From the NCBI GenBank assembly GCA_036337295.1, contig JAYZEN010000001.1:682001-746000 (forward strand): a stretch of DNA of 64,000 nucleotides, given 5' to 3'. Under the pieces are notes generated by a model. It was not told the DNA's origin, did no database searches, and saw only the letters and a list, made by a program, of their open reading frames with translations. This stretch comes from Ketobacter sp036337295 (GTDB lineage Bacteria > Pseudomonadota > Gammaproteobacteria > Pseudomonadales > Ketobacteraceae). Below are positions 35,020 to 43,508 of the stretch, one piece after another; the stretch's first letter is position 1, and every line of letters begins with the position of its first letter. A program made the translations under genes and the position numbers.

Positions 35020-37557
35020 CTAGCGTTTCTTCCTGGCCTTGGGTTTTGGTTTCGACGGCGAGGGCGTCCCAGCTTTGGCGCCGGACTTGGCTTTCGCTCC
35101 GGATTTGGCGGCTCCCTTGGATTTGGCCTGGTTACGGGATTTCTTCGCCGCCAGCTTGGCCACTTCATGACGGGAGGTGCCGCCCTTGGATGAGCCAGCC
35201 TTGGAAGCCTTGCCTTTGGCGGCTTTGCCGGCGGACTTTTTCTCGCCGCTGTCAGCCTTTTTACCCTTGCGGGCCGTGGCTTCCGGTTTGGGGTTGTCCT
35301 TGCTCCAGCGCTGCCGCTTACCGCCGGCCAACATCTCAAAATCCAGCTTGCGGTCGTCCAGGTCCACCTTGGCCACGCTCACGGTCACCTCATCCCCGAG
35401 GGAGAAGATCAACCCGCTGCGCTCCCCCACCAGGCGATGGCGCACTTCATCAAAGTGGTAGTAATCGCTGTTCAGGGAACTGACGTGAACCAGGCCTTCC
35501 ACGTAGATGTCCTTCAGTTCCACGAACAGGCCAAACCCGGTGACGCCGGTGATGATGCCTTTGAACACATCACCGATCTTGTCACTCATGTACTCGCACT
35601 TGAGCCAGCCGATCACATCCCAGGTGGCCTCGTCCGCCCGGCGCTCGGTCATGGAGCACTGTTCACCCAGCTCCACCATGGCGGCGGTGTCATAGGGCAG
35701 AATGTGCTGTTGCGGGATCACTGGGGCACCGGGGGTCTTTTTGGCGTTGGTGCTTTCCTTACCACTGCGCACAAAATAGCGGATGGCACGGTGCACCAAC
35801 AGATCCGGATAACGACGAATGGGCGAGGTGAAGTGGGCATAGGCGCCATAGGCCAGGCCAAAGTGACCTTTGTTTTCCGGTGAGTACACCGCCTGGTTCA
35901 TGGAACGCAGCATCACCGTCTGGATCAGGTCGAAGTCCGGGCGCTCCTTGATGCTGCCCAACACCTCCTGGTAATCCGACGGTTTGGGGTCGGTGCGGGC
36001 CATGAACGGAATGCTCAGCTCTTTCAAAAAGGCACGCAGGTTTTCCAGCTTTTCGTTCTTGGGGCCTTCGTGAATGCGGTACAGGGCCGGCAGTTTGTAT
36101 TTCTGCAGGAACTTGGCAGCACAGACGTTGGCCGCCAGCATGCATTCCTCGATGATCTTGTGGGCATCGTTGCGCTGGGTGGGCACGATCTTTTCGATCT
36201 TGCGGTCTTCACCGAATTCGATCTTGGTTTCGGTGGTTTCAAAATCGATGGCGCCACGCTCTTCCCGCTGGGCACGGAACGCATGATAAAGCGCGTACAG
36301 GTTTTCCAGGTGTGGCACGATCTGGCTGTATTCCTGGCGCAGATCCTGGCCTTCCAGGGAATCCGGCTCCTGCAGCATGGTGCCCACCTTGTTGTAGGTG
36401 AGCCGGGCATGGGAGCAGATCACGGCTTCGTAAAAGCAGTAGCGGCTGACGTTGCCGGCGGCGCTGATGCTCATCTCACAGACCATGGCCAGGCGGTCCA
36501 CGTGGGGATTCAGCGAACACAGGCCATTGGACAGGTTCACCGGCAGCATGGGCACCACGTGCTCGGGGAAATACACCGAGTTGCCGCGGTTACGGGCCTC
36601 CTGATCCAGGGGGTCCCCCGGGTGCACATAATGGGAGACGTCGGCAATGGCCACATACAGTTTCCAGCCGCCGCTGCGTTTTTTCTCACAGAAAACGGCG
36701 TCGTCAAAGTCCTTGGCGTCCTCACCGTCGATGGTGACGAAGGGGGTTTTGCGCAGGTCAAACCGGTTTTCGTAGTCGCTGTCCACCAGCCCGGAGCCGA
36801 AGCGCTCGGCCGCTGCCTCCACCGCCTCAGGCCAGACGTGGGGAATGTCGTAGTTGCGGATGGCCACATCGATTTCCATGCCCGGTGCCATGTGGTCACC
36901 GATGATCTCAACGATACGCCCTTCCGGCTGCCCCCGATAGCTGGGGAACTGGGTGATCTCCACCAATACAAACTGGCCGTTCTTGGCTTTGAGGGGATCG
37001 TCGGCGGGAATCAGGATATCCTGGCTGATGCGGCGGTTTTCCGGGGCCACAAAGCCGATGTTGCTTTCCTTGAAATAACGACCGACCAGACGCTGGGTTT
37101 TGCGTTCCAGCACTTCGACGATGGTGGCCTCACGCCGCCCGCGATGATCGGTGCCGCTCTGGCGGGCCAATACCTTGTCGCCATCAAAACCACACCGCAT
37201 CTGGCGGGCACTGAGATAAAGGTCATCGCTGCCATCGTCAGGTTTTAAAAAGCCGAATCCGTCCCGGTGCCCGATGATAACCCCTTTGATCAGGTCCATC
37301 TTCTCGGCAACACCGTAGGCCCCTCGCCGGTTGTAAAGCAACTGGCCATCACGCTCCATGGCCCGCAGGCGGCGGCGCACAGCTTCTATGGCTTCGTCGT
37401 CGTGGAGTTGAAATTCGGCGCAGATCTGGCGGTGGGTGAGTGGCTTGCCCCGTTCTTCAAGCAACTTCAGGATGAAGTCACGGCTGGGCACGGGGTTGTC
37501 GTATTTTTCGGCTTCTTTGTCGCGGTTCGGGTCGTCCGACCAGGACCAGTTTGTCAT
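35020..37557 (-). CDS. rnr: Ribonuclease R
   Basis: An 845-residue processive 3'-5' exoribonuclease that degrades structured RNA. The order is an N-terminal winged helix (RDFILKLLEERGKPLTHRQI), two cold-shock domains, the RNB catalytic domain with the metal-binding aspartates in DGEDAKDFDDAVF near residue 280, and an S1 domain near residue 645. The tail of about 110 residues is lysine/alanine/serine-rich (from about KRQRWSKDNPKPEA onward). It resembles the basic tail that helps RNase R unwind RNA. It leads the rnr-rlmB pair, and the ATG has weak ribosome-binding signal. Confidence 0.96.
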   Translation of the reverse strand: MTNWSWSDDPNRDKEAEKYDNPVPSRDFILKLLEERGKPLTHRQICAEFQLHDDEAIEAVRRRLRAMERDGQLLYNRRGAYGVAEKMDLIKGVIIGHRDGFGFLKPDDGSDDLYLSARQMRCGFDGDKVLARQSGTDHRGRREATIVEVLERKTQRLVGRYFKESNIGFVAPENRRISQDILIPADDPLKAKNGQFVLVEITQFPSYRGQPEGRIVEIIGDHMAPGMEIDVAIRNYDIPHVWPEAVEAAAERFGSGLVDSDYENRFDLRKTPFVTIDGEDAKDFDDAVFCEKKRSGGWKLYVAIADVSHYVHPGDPLDQEARNRGNSVYFPEHVVPMLPVNLSNGLCSLNPHVDRLAMVCEMSISAAGNVSRYCFYEAVICSHARLTYNKVGTMLQEPDSLEGQDLRQEYSQIVPHLENLYALYHAFRAQREERGAIDFETTETKIEFGEDRKIEKIVPTQRNDAHKIIEECMLAANVCAAKFLQKYKLPALYRIHEGPKNEKLENLRAFLKELSIPFMARTDPKPSDYQEVLGSIKERPDFDLIQTVMLRSMNQAVYSPENKGHFGLAYGAYAHFTSPIRRYPDLLVHRAIRYFVRSGKESTNAKKTPGAPVIPQQHILPYDTAAMVELGEQCSMTERRADEATWDVIGWLKCEYMSDKIGDVFKGIITGVTGFGLFVELKDIYVEGLVHVSSLNSDYYHFDEVRHRLVGERSGLIFSLGDEVTVSVAKVDLDDRKLDFEMLAGGKRQRWSKDNPKPEATARKGKKADSGEKKSAGKAAKGKASKAGSSKGGTSRHEVAKLAAKKSRNQAKSKGAAKSGAKAKSGAKAGTPSPSKPKPKARKKR

Positions 37558-37671
37558 GCACTTTTCCTATGGTTACGGGTGCTTACGGGCACTTTAGGTA
37601 CTTAGCGGGTTTTTTACAAGGAAAGATCTCCGGATGCCAAAACAAATTTGCGATTTTTCCGAATCAGGGAG

Positions 37672-37700
37672 TTGACAGACCCCCACTTTGACCGTAAATT
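37672..37700 (+). promoter_or_regulatory. Sigma-70 promoter of tRNA-Leu
   Basis: A consensus TTGACA (37672-37677), a 17-base spacer and TAAATT (37695-37700). The discriminator AGCGGCCC is GC-rich, as expected for a stringently controlled stable-RNA promoter. The tRNA starts 12 bases later. Confidence 0.85.
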
Positions 37701-37711
37701 AGCGGCCCTCT

Positions 37712-37798
37712 GCCCAGGTGGTGAAATTGGTAGACACGCTAGCTTCAGGTGCTAGTGGCCTTACGGTCGTGGAGGTTCAAGTCCTCTCCTGGGCACCA
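37712..37798 (+). tRNA. tRNA-Leu(CAG)
   Basis: An 87-base class II tRNA with encoded CCA. The acceptor arms GCCCAGG and CCTGGGC pair. The anticodon loop TTCAGGT gives CAG, reading CTG leucine codons. The long variable arm GTGGCCTTACGGTCGT and the T arm GAGGTTCAAGTCCTC are typical. It closely resembles E. coli leuP/Q/V. It is a single gene with its own promoter and terminator. Confidence 0.97.
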
Positions 37799-37832
37799 AT
37801 TTCAAGCCATTTCTGTTTCAGGAAAGGCTCAC

Positions 37833-37869
37833 AAAAAGCCGAAATCCCTCACCGGGGTTTCGGCTTTTT
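37833..37869 (+). terminator. Terminator of the tRNA-Leu unit
   Basis: A 12-bp perfect stem (37833-37844 with 37858-37869) followed by a T-run. It lies 34 bases after the tRNA. Confidence 0.88.
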
Positions 37870-38002
37870 TGTTGCCGCGGTGGTTGAGGCTGCACCGCCC
37901 CATTGTAGAACACCTGGTGCGGGATTCTTGTTTTCAACGATTTATGCAACTATATTGCATATTTGGTTGCATAAAATAACAAGAACCACAGGTACCTCTC
38001 CC

Positions 38003-38824
38003 ATGAAACACCTCCAGAACAAAGTCGCCGTCATCACTGGCGCCGGCAGTGGCATCGGCCGTGCCCTGGCGCTGGCCTTTGCGCAGCAGGGTTGCCACCT
38101 GGCGCTGGTGGACGTCAACGAACGCGGCCTGCAGGACACCGCCGCGCAACTGCAGCACTTACCCCATTGCCACATCAGCACCCACCGCTGCGACGTATCG
38201 GATCGCAATGCCATGGCAGCACTGCCGCAGCAAATCGAGGCTGAACACGGCGCCATCCATCTGCTGTTCAATAACGCCGGTGTCACCATCAATAAAACCT
38301 TTGAACAACACAGCCTGCAGGACATGGACTTTGTTCTGGGCATTGACCTGTGGGGGGTGATCTATGGCTGCCATTATTTTTTGCCCTATCTGAAAAAGCA
38401 AAATGAAGCTCACATCATCAACACCTCCAGCCTGGCAGGATTTCTCGGGCTGCCGAATCAAAGCAGCTATTGCCTGGCCAAGGCAGCGGTAAAATCCCTG
38501 AGTGAAAGCCTGTACAGCGAGTTGGCGGTACACAACATTCACGTCACCAGCATTCATCCGGGCACCATCAGCACCAATATTCTGCGCAGCGCCGCAGAAC
38601 ATTCCGGCACAGCCAAAGGCAGCACGTTGCAGCTGGCGGGCTTGATGGAACGTTACGGAATGTCGCCCGAGAAGCTGGCGCGCAAGGTGGTGAAGGCGGT
38701 ACTGAACAATCAAATGCGGGTGCGGGTGGGTGTGGATTCCTATCTGGGGGACTGGTTTAAACGGCTGCTGCCCCGTGCCATCCACTGGCCGTTGAAATGG
38801 GGCTTTGCGCGCAGCCAGACCTGA
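38003..38824 (+). CDS. Short-chain dehydrogenase/reductase
   Basis: A 273-residue classical SDR. The NAD(P) motif is VITGAGSGIGRALALAFA near residue 10. It has NNAGV near residue 93, and the catalytic serine in INTSSLAGFLG and YxxxK in SSYCLAKAAVK. An acidic residue follows the second strand (LALVDVNE), which favours NAD over NADP. The C-terminus (residues 225-273) is extended and basic, perhaps membrane-associated. The substrate is unknown. The start was set at the ATG of MKHLQNKVAVI; the frame extends upstream through the tRNA, which is not coding. Confidence 0.88.
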   Translation: MKHLQNKVAVITGAGSGIGRALALAFAQQGCHLALVDVNERGLQDTAAQLQHLPHCHISTHRCDVSDRNAMAALPQQIEAEHGAIHLLFNNAGVTINKTFEQHSLQDMDFVLGIDLWGVIYGCHYFLPYLKKQNEAHIINTSSLAGFLGLPNQSSYCLAKAAVKSLSESLYSELAVHNIHVTSIHPGTISTNILRSAAEHSGTAKGSTLQLAGLMERYGMSPEKLARKVVKAVLNNQMRVRVGVDSYLGDWFKRLLPRAIHWPLKWGFARSQT

Positions 38825-38854
38825 GCCCGGACGCTACGCATCCAGGCTGCCAAC

Positions 38855-39772
38855 TCAGGACGCGGCACCCTTGCCTGACCACAGCGGAGCCAGCAAGCCA
38901 TGGGCCGCAACCAGTAGCGCACCGCAGAACAATCCAATCACTCCGTTCACCAGGGTGGGCACCACCGCATCCAGCCAGGCCAGGCCGGTGCTGATGGCCT
39001 GCATCAGGTGATGCACGTCCACCACCGCTTCGGCGCTGTGGGTCAGGATGCCGCCTCCCACCAGGAACATGGCAATGGTGCCGACAATGGTCAGCAACTT
39101 CATGATCATGGGCGCCAGCCATAACAGGAACTGGCCGACACGGGCCGCCAGAGCTTTACCCTTGGAAAGGTATAACCCCAGATCATCCAGCTTGACGATG
39201 GCCGCCACCAAACCGTACACCAGAATGGTCATGGCAAACGCCACGAATGCCAGGGCCACCGCCTGTTTTGCAAAGGGGTAATCGCTCATGGTGCTCAAGG
39301 CGATCACGATGATCTCCAGGCTCAGAATAAAATCCGTGCGGATGGCGCCCTTGATCTTTTTTTCCTCCAGCTTACGCAGGTCGGCTTTGCTGTCGGCGAT
39401 CAGCGCCTTGGCCTGGGAGTGATCCTTGTCATGGGGATGCGCCAGCTTGTGCCAAACCTTTTCGGCCCCTTCGTAACACAGGAACAAACCGCCGGCCACC
39501 AACAGCGGTGTAATCAGCCAGGGCAGAAAGAAACTGAGCGCCAGGATCAAGGGCACGATGATGACTTTATTGATCATGGAGCCTTTGGCCACCGCCAGCA
39601 CCACGGGAATCTCCCGGGCGGCCCGCACGCCGCTGACCTGCTCAGCGTTGACCGCCAGATCATCCCCCAGCACCCCGGCAGTTTTCTGGGTTGCGACTTT
39701 GGACATCACTGAAATGTCGTCCAGCAGGGTTGCGATGTCGTCCAGGAGTGCCAGGAGGGAGCCCGATGCCAT
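38855..39772 (-). CDS. DUF808 family inner-membrane protein (YedI-like)
   Basis: A 305-residue membrane protein. Family signature at the N-terminus: SLLALLDDIATLLDDISVMSKVATQKTAGVLGDD (read in segments). Later come FLCYEGAEKVWHKL and a hydrophobic C-terminal half. Function unknown. The ATG at 39772 has GGAAC upstream and matches the usual family start; an ATT-rich open extension to 39805 is not supported. It is downstream of, but 133 bases from, the TonB-dependent receptor gene and probably separate from it. Confidence 0.88.
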   Translation of the reverse strand: MASGSLLALLDDIATLLDDISVMSKVATQKTAGVLGDDLAVNAEQVSGVRAAREIPVVLAVAKGSMINKVIIVPLILALSFFLPWLITPLLVAGGLFLCYEGAEKVWHKLAHPHDKDHSQAKALIADSKADLRKLEEKKIKGAIRTDFILSLEIIVIALSTMSDYPFAKQAVALAFVAFAMTILVYGLVAAIVKLDDLGLYLSKGKALAARVGQFLLWLAPMIMKLLTIVGTIAMFLVGGGILTHSAEAVVDVHHLMQAISTGLAWLDAVVPTLVNGVIGLFCGALLVAAHGLLAPLWSGKGAAS

Positions 39773-39905
39773 GAGAGTGTTCCTTATCCACTGATTGATC
39801 TGCAAGCGCAGAGTGCTGCTTGGTTGGGGAGTGTTGTACTACATCGGGGCACACAATTAAATACTTGGGTGCTTTTCGAAATACCTGGGGCCCTTACATG
39901 AACGC

Positions 39906-41846
39906 TTAAAAACCCAACTCAACGCCAACCATCAGTTCCCGCCCCCGATTCGGCATGGCATCGGTGTGTAACGTAAGGCGGGTGGGTGTACCGTAGTCTT
40001 CATCCAACAGGTTGCGTCCATTGATATACAGGTTCGCATGCTGATTGAACCTGTACATCCACTTGCTGTTCAACAACCAGTAATCATCCAGCGCCACCTT
40101 GTCGGCCCCCACCTGCATGTCCCGCGTACCGGCATAACTGGCATTGACGTTGACGTTCCAACGGCCGCTCTGGTAATTCAGGATGAAAGAGGAGAGCCGA
40201 TCAGCCTCGCGATAATCCGACGCCGGCAGGTTGCGCAGTGCCGTTGCATTGACTTGCAACTGCCACTGGGACGACAACTGCACAGCATAGTCTATTTCCA
40301 TGCCGTAAAAGGCTTCATCCTCGGTGCGATTCAAGAACGTGGTGGTGCTGTAGATGGAATCTTCGATGACATTGTAGTGACCGTTCACCGTCAGCCTGTG
40401 ATGGCCCCAGAGGCTGATCCAGATCAGCTCGGAGGTTTTGATGGTTTCCGGCTTTAAATCCGGATTGCCCACCAGCGTAACGCCCACCAAATATAGCTCG
40501 TTTGCATTGGGCGCGCGGAAGGCCTCACCATACAAGGCTTTCACGGTATGTCGGGGGGACACCGGATAGACCAGGCTGACTCGGGGACTGAAGGAATCCC
40601 CCACATCGTCGTAGTCATCGTAGCGCCCACCCACGACCACCTGCAGGCCACTGTCATAATAACGTTGATTCTGGACGTAAAGCCCGGCGATGGTGCGTTC
40701 GACATCCGGATAGAATTCCAGGTCTCCCTGGGCCTGAGTACTGTAAACCGATGACATATCGCTTTCCCTCAGCTCCAACCCAAACTCGAGGCTGTTCTGG
40801 TTGGCATATTGCCAGGCATTGCGCGCGATAAACTGCAGATTGGTTTCCTGCTGGTCGGTGCGGGTGATGCCCAAACCCCGTATTTCGGTGTTGAGCTTAA
40901 AGGCGTTCTCGGAATACCCAAGCTCCAGACGGGTGTGCAGACCGGGTTGCCAGTCCAGGTCACGCATCAGCTGCAGATAGGCAACATCATGGTAGGAATG
41001 ATTCAGATCTGAGGCGGCCCGCTCCACGATATAGTAATCCTCAGCCTCCTGCCGGGAAATCAGGCCCTGGAGACGGTAGCCCCCCGCACTGGCGCTAAAC
41101 TGGAAGTCGGTGCCCTTTCTGGGATCTTTGCCGGTCAGCGGCTGCGGCGGGCTTACATTAATGTTTTCCAGCGTATAGGTTTGTCCATCCTCGGCAAAAC
41201 TATTGAGGGCCAGGTCCAGTTCAACATCCCCATGGGCCAAACTGTAGACCCCGTTGAATTGCCGGCGACCGTGCTCCCCGCCCACTACCTGAACGGCGTC
41301 CTGTCCGCGCACGGTTTCGATATTGATCACCCCCAGGAAGGCGTTCGAGCCGTAGATAGCCGAGCCCGGACCCCGGATGAACTCCACCTTGGCCACATTG
41401 TAGAGCGACAGCATGGGGATGGCTTCCCCGTTGTCGGCTTCCCGGATCATGCGCACACCATCAACCAGAATCAGCACTTCGCGACTCTTAACGCTGGTGC
41501 GATGACCACGGGCACTGTGGAAGTACTGCATGCCATCAGCACCCTGGCGGAACGCCTGAAAACCGGGAACGAAATTGATCAGCTCGTAAAGGTAATCGGC
41601 GCCCATGTCTCGAATCTGGTCGCGGGTGAACACGGTAACCGAGGCCGGTACCGATAGCAGGGTTTTACTGGTGAGGGTGGAACTGCTGATCTCCAGTTCC
41701 ATGAGTTCCTGCAAGGACATTGAGTACAGATCTTCTGCAGGCAGGCCATGCATGGCGAAAGCAGAACTGTTCAGCGCTGCAACGCACAATAACACCAATC
41801 CAGCGGAAGCCCTGCTTCCTGTCCCGCCTGTTTCCCCGACTCGCAT
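39906..41846 (-). CDS. TonB-dependent outer-membrane receptor
   Basis: A 646-residue receptor. A signal peptide (LVLLCVAALNSSAFA) leads to an N-terminal SLQELMELEISSSTLTSK segment, typical of receptors lacking an obvious TonB box. The plug contains VPASVTVFTRDQIRDMGADY and VEFIRGPGSAIYGSNAFLGVINIET. The remainder is a beta-barrel ending in an aromatic residue (VGVELGF). It could import a substrate of the island, such as an iron chelate or an organic ligand. It is the last gene of the leftward halogenase run, 124 bases after the SDR, so co-transcription is possible but not certain. Confidence 0.9.
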   Translation of the reverse strand: MRVGETGGTGSRASAGLVLLCVAALNSSAFAMHGLPAEDLYSMSLQELMELEISSSTLTSKTLLSVPASVTVFTRDQIRDMGADYLYELINFVPGFQAFRQGADGMQYFHSARGHRTSVKSREVLILVDGVRMIREADNGEAIPMLSLYNVAKVEFIRGPGSAIYGSNAFLGVINIETVRGQDAVQVVGGEHGRRQFNGVYSLAHGDVELDLALNSFAEDGQTYTLENINVSPPQPLTGKDPRKGTDFQFSASAGGYRLQGLISRQEAEDYYIVERAASDLNHSYHDVAYLQLMRDLDWQPGLHTRLELGYSENAFKLNTEIRGLGITRTDQQETNLQFIARNAWQYANQNSLEFGLELRESDMSSVYSTQAQGDLEFYPDVERTIAGLYVQNQRYYDSGLQVVVGGRYDDYDDVGDSFSPRVSLVYPVSPRHTVKALYGEAFRAPNANELYLVGVTLVGNPDLKPETIKTSELIWISLWGHHRLTVNGHYNVIEDSIYSTTTFLNRTEDEAFYGMEIDYAVQLSSQWQLQVNATALRNLPASDYREADRLSSFILNYQSGRWNVNVNASYAGTRDMQVGADKVALDDYWLLNSKWMYRFNQHANLYINGRNLLDEDYGTPTRLTLHTDAMPNRGRELMVGVELGF

Positions 41847-41970
41847 TCTTCCGTTCCCTGGTCTCTCTTCCTGATTAAGCCTAGTTCAATTCCAGGGTGA
41901 CCTCCAATGGCTGAACGGGATATTCGACCAGGATCATGCAGTCGGAAATGGCTTCAGGCCGGAAGTGGCT

Positions 41971-42810
41971 TCAAGGCTGTACCCAGGCTTCACTTTCCTG
42001 CCACAGTTGTTCGGCCAAGGCTGCATCACAGGCCAGGCGGGAGGGCTGTACCGGCTGGCATTCGTCATAGTACAACCCGGTTTCGGTGGCCACGGCCGCA
42101 CTGGTGGCACAGTGCAGGGTGGTGACTGCGCCCTGCTCAAGTGACAGCATGAAGGCTTTGATTAGTTTATCAAACGGCCAGGGTACAGCGCGCCATACGT
42201 CCGAAGCCACTACCCCAGGGTGCAGCGCATAGGTCGTCACACCGGTGCCCTGCAGGCGTTTGGCCAGCTCCTTGGCGAACAGGATATTAGCGAGTTTGGC
42301 CACCGCATATTCCGCCATCGCGGTGCGTGAGCGGGTGGGCTGGCGCAGCCCATCAAAATCCAGCGACTTGGCAGCGCGATGGACTTTACTGGCCACCACC
42401 ACAATGCGCGCCGGAGCCGAGGCCTTAATGCACTCTAACAGCAACTGCGTCAGCAGGAAGTGGCCAACGTGACAGACGCCAAAGATCAACTCAAAACCGG
42501 ATTCGGTCATCCCCCGCTGCCCCGCCAGCCCGGCGTTGCAAATCAGCAGATGCAGAGGCAAATCGCGGGCCAGAAACATCTCTGCACAACGCCGCACGGA
42601 ATCCAGGTCACCCAAATCCAGGGGCAGAAATTCCGCCTTTGCCTGCCCACCACTGAGTTCATGAATTTCGTCCAGCACCGCCCGGGTTTTCTGCTCTGAG
42701 CGGCAAGCCAGGAACACATGGGCCCCCTGCAACGCCAACTCCCGTGCCGTAACCCGCCCAATGCCCGTGTTGGCACCGGTCACCAGCGCCACTTTGCCCT
42801 GTAGTTTCAT
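41971..42810 (-). CDS. Short-chain dehydrogenase, retinol dehydrogenase-like
   Basis: A 279-residue SDR. The cofactor motif is VTGANTGIGRVTARELALQG near residue 10, followed by HVFLACRSEQK, where an arginine favours NADPH. The family segments LHLLICNAGLAG, VVVASKVHRAA and YAVAKLANILFAKEL (YxxxK) resemble WW-domain oxidoreductase/retinol dehydrogenase types that handle long hydrophobic alcohols or ketones. The ATG at 42810 has GAGGAA upstream; an upstream hydrophobic open stretch is not needed. Its place downstream of the halogenase and flavin reductase suggests a redox step on the same product. Confidence 0.85.
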   Translation of the reverse strand: MKLQGKVALVTGANTGIGRVTARELALQGAHVFLACRSEQKTRAVLDEIHELSGGQAKAEFLPLDLGDLDSVRRCAEMFLARDLPLHLLICNAGLAGQRGMTESGFELIFGVCHVGHFLLTQLLLECIKASAPARIVVVASKVHRAAKSLDFDGLRQPTRSRTAMAEYAVAKLANILFAKELAKRLQGTGVTTYALHPGVVASDVWRAVPWPFDKLIKAFMLSLEQGAVTTLHCATSAAVATETGLYYDECQPVQPSRLACDAALAEQLWQESEAWVQP

Positions 42811-42947
42811 GTGGTTCCTCATCTCGATCATCCGGGCGGTTGGCGCCAGGAAGTTGAATACATGCGAGAAGAGTAACCCTACAGGGCCAATAAGCACAAC
42901 CATCCACCGGACCAGGCTATTGCTGTTTCAACCTGCGCCCATTGACG

Positions 42948-43466
42948 TTACGCTCCAACCGCCTGCGATTTCCGACCGGCGGCCATTTCCGTCGCCAGGT
43001 CCAAATAGCGGCCTGAGTAAAACAGTAACGGAGCACGATCTGATCGACACTGGTAATGGGTCACATTGGCAATCAGCACGTCATGGTCGCCGGCAGGAAC
43101 CACTTGGTCACTGGCACACTCAAACACCGCCAGGGCTTCACGAATAAATGGAATACCCCGTTCCGACACCAGAAAATCCCCCGACGACAAAGCATGATCC
43201 CCTGGCTTGGCGTAACGGTTGGACAGATCCTTCTGATGTGCTGCCAGAATGCTGATGGAATACTCGTGCACTGAGCTGAACATCCCGTAGGTGACAGCAT
43301 TGTGCTTCAGGCTCCACAGCACCTGCTTGGGGTCCAACGACACCGACGCAAACGAATTGATGGTCATCCCGATTGCATAGTCATCCTTCGAAAAGGCGGA
43401 CACTACACAGACGCCGGTTGCAAACCGCCCCAGCGCATCCCGAAATTCTCTATCTGAAATTGACAT
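42948..43466 (-). CDS. Flavin reductase (two-component flavoenzyme partner)
   Basis: A 172-residue flavin reductase-like protein. It opens EFRDALGRFATGVCVVSA and continues GMTINSFASVSLDPKQVLWSL, the FMN/FAD-binding pattern of HpaC/StyB-type reductases. A C-terminal APLLFYSGRYLDL matches the family. These enzymes supply free reduced flavin to a separate oxygenase or halogenase. The gene lies 42 bases downstream of the halogenase-like gene on the same strand, the expected partner arrangement. The second ATG (43466) has GGGAG at better spacing than the first (43472). Confidence 0.9.
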   Translation of the reverse strand: MSISDREFRDALGRFATGVCVVSAFSKDDYAIGMTINSFASVSLDPKQVLWSLKHNAVTYGMFSSVHEYSISILAAHQKDLSNRYAKPGDHALSSGDFLVSERGIPFIREALAVFECASDQVVPAGDHDVLIANVTHYQCRSDRAPLLFYSGRYLDLATEMAAGRKSQAVGA

Positions 43467-43508
43467 AGCCATAGCTCCCTGGTGAATGGCTCTTACACAA
43501 ACTGCTCA

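Noticed and set aside
36070..37248. Open frame of about 390 codons opposite rnr
   Set aside because: Antisense shadow; the RNB aspartate motif is in the leftward frame.
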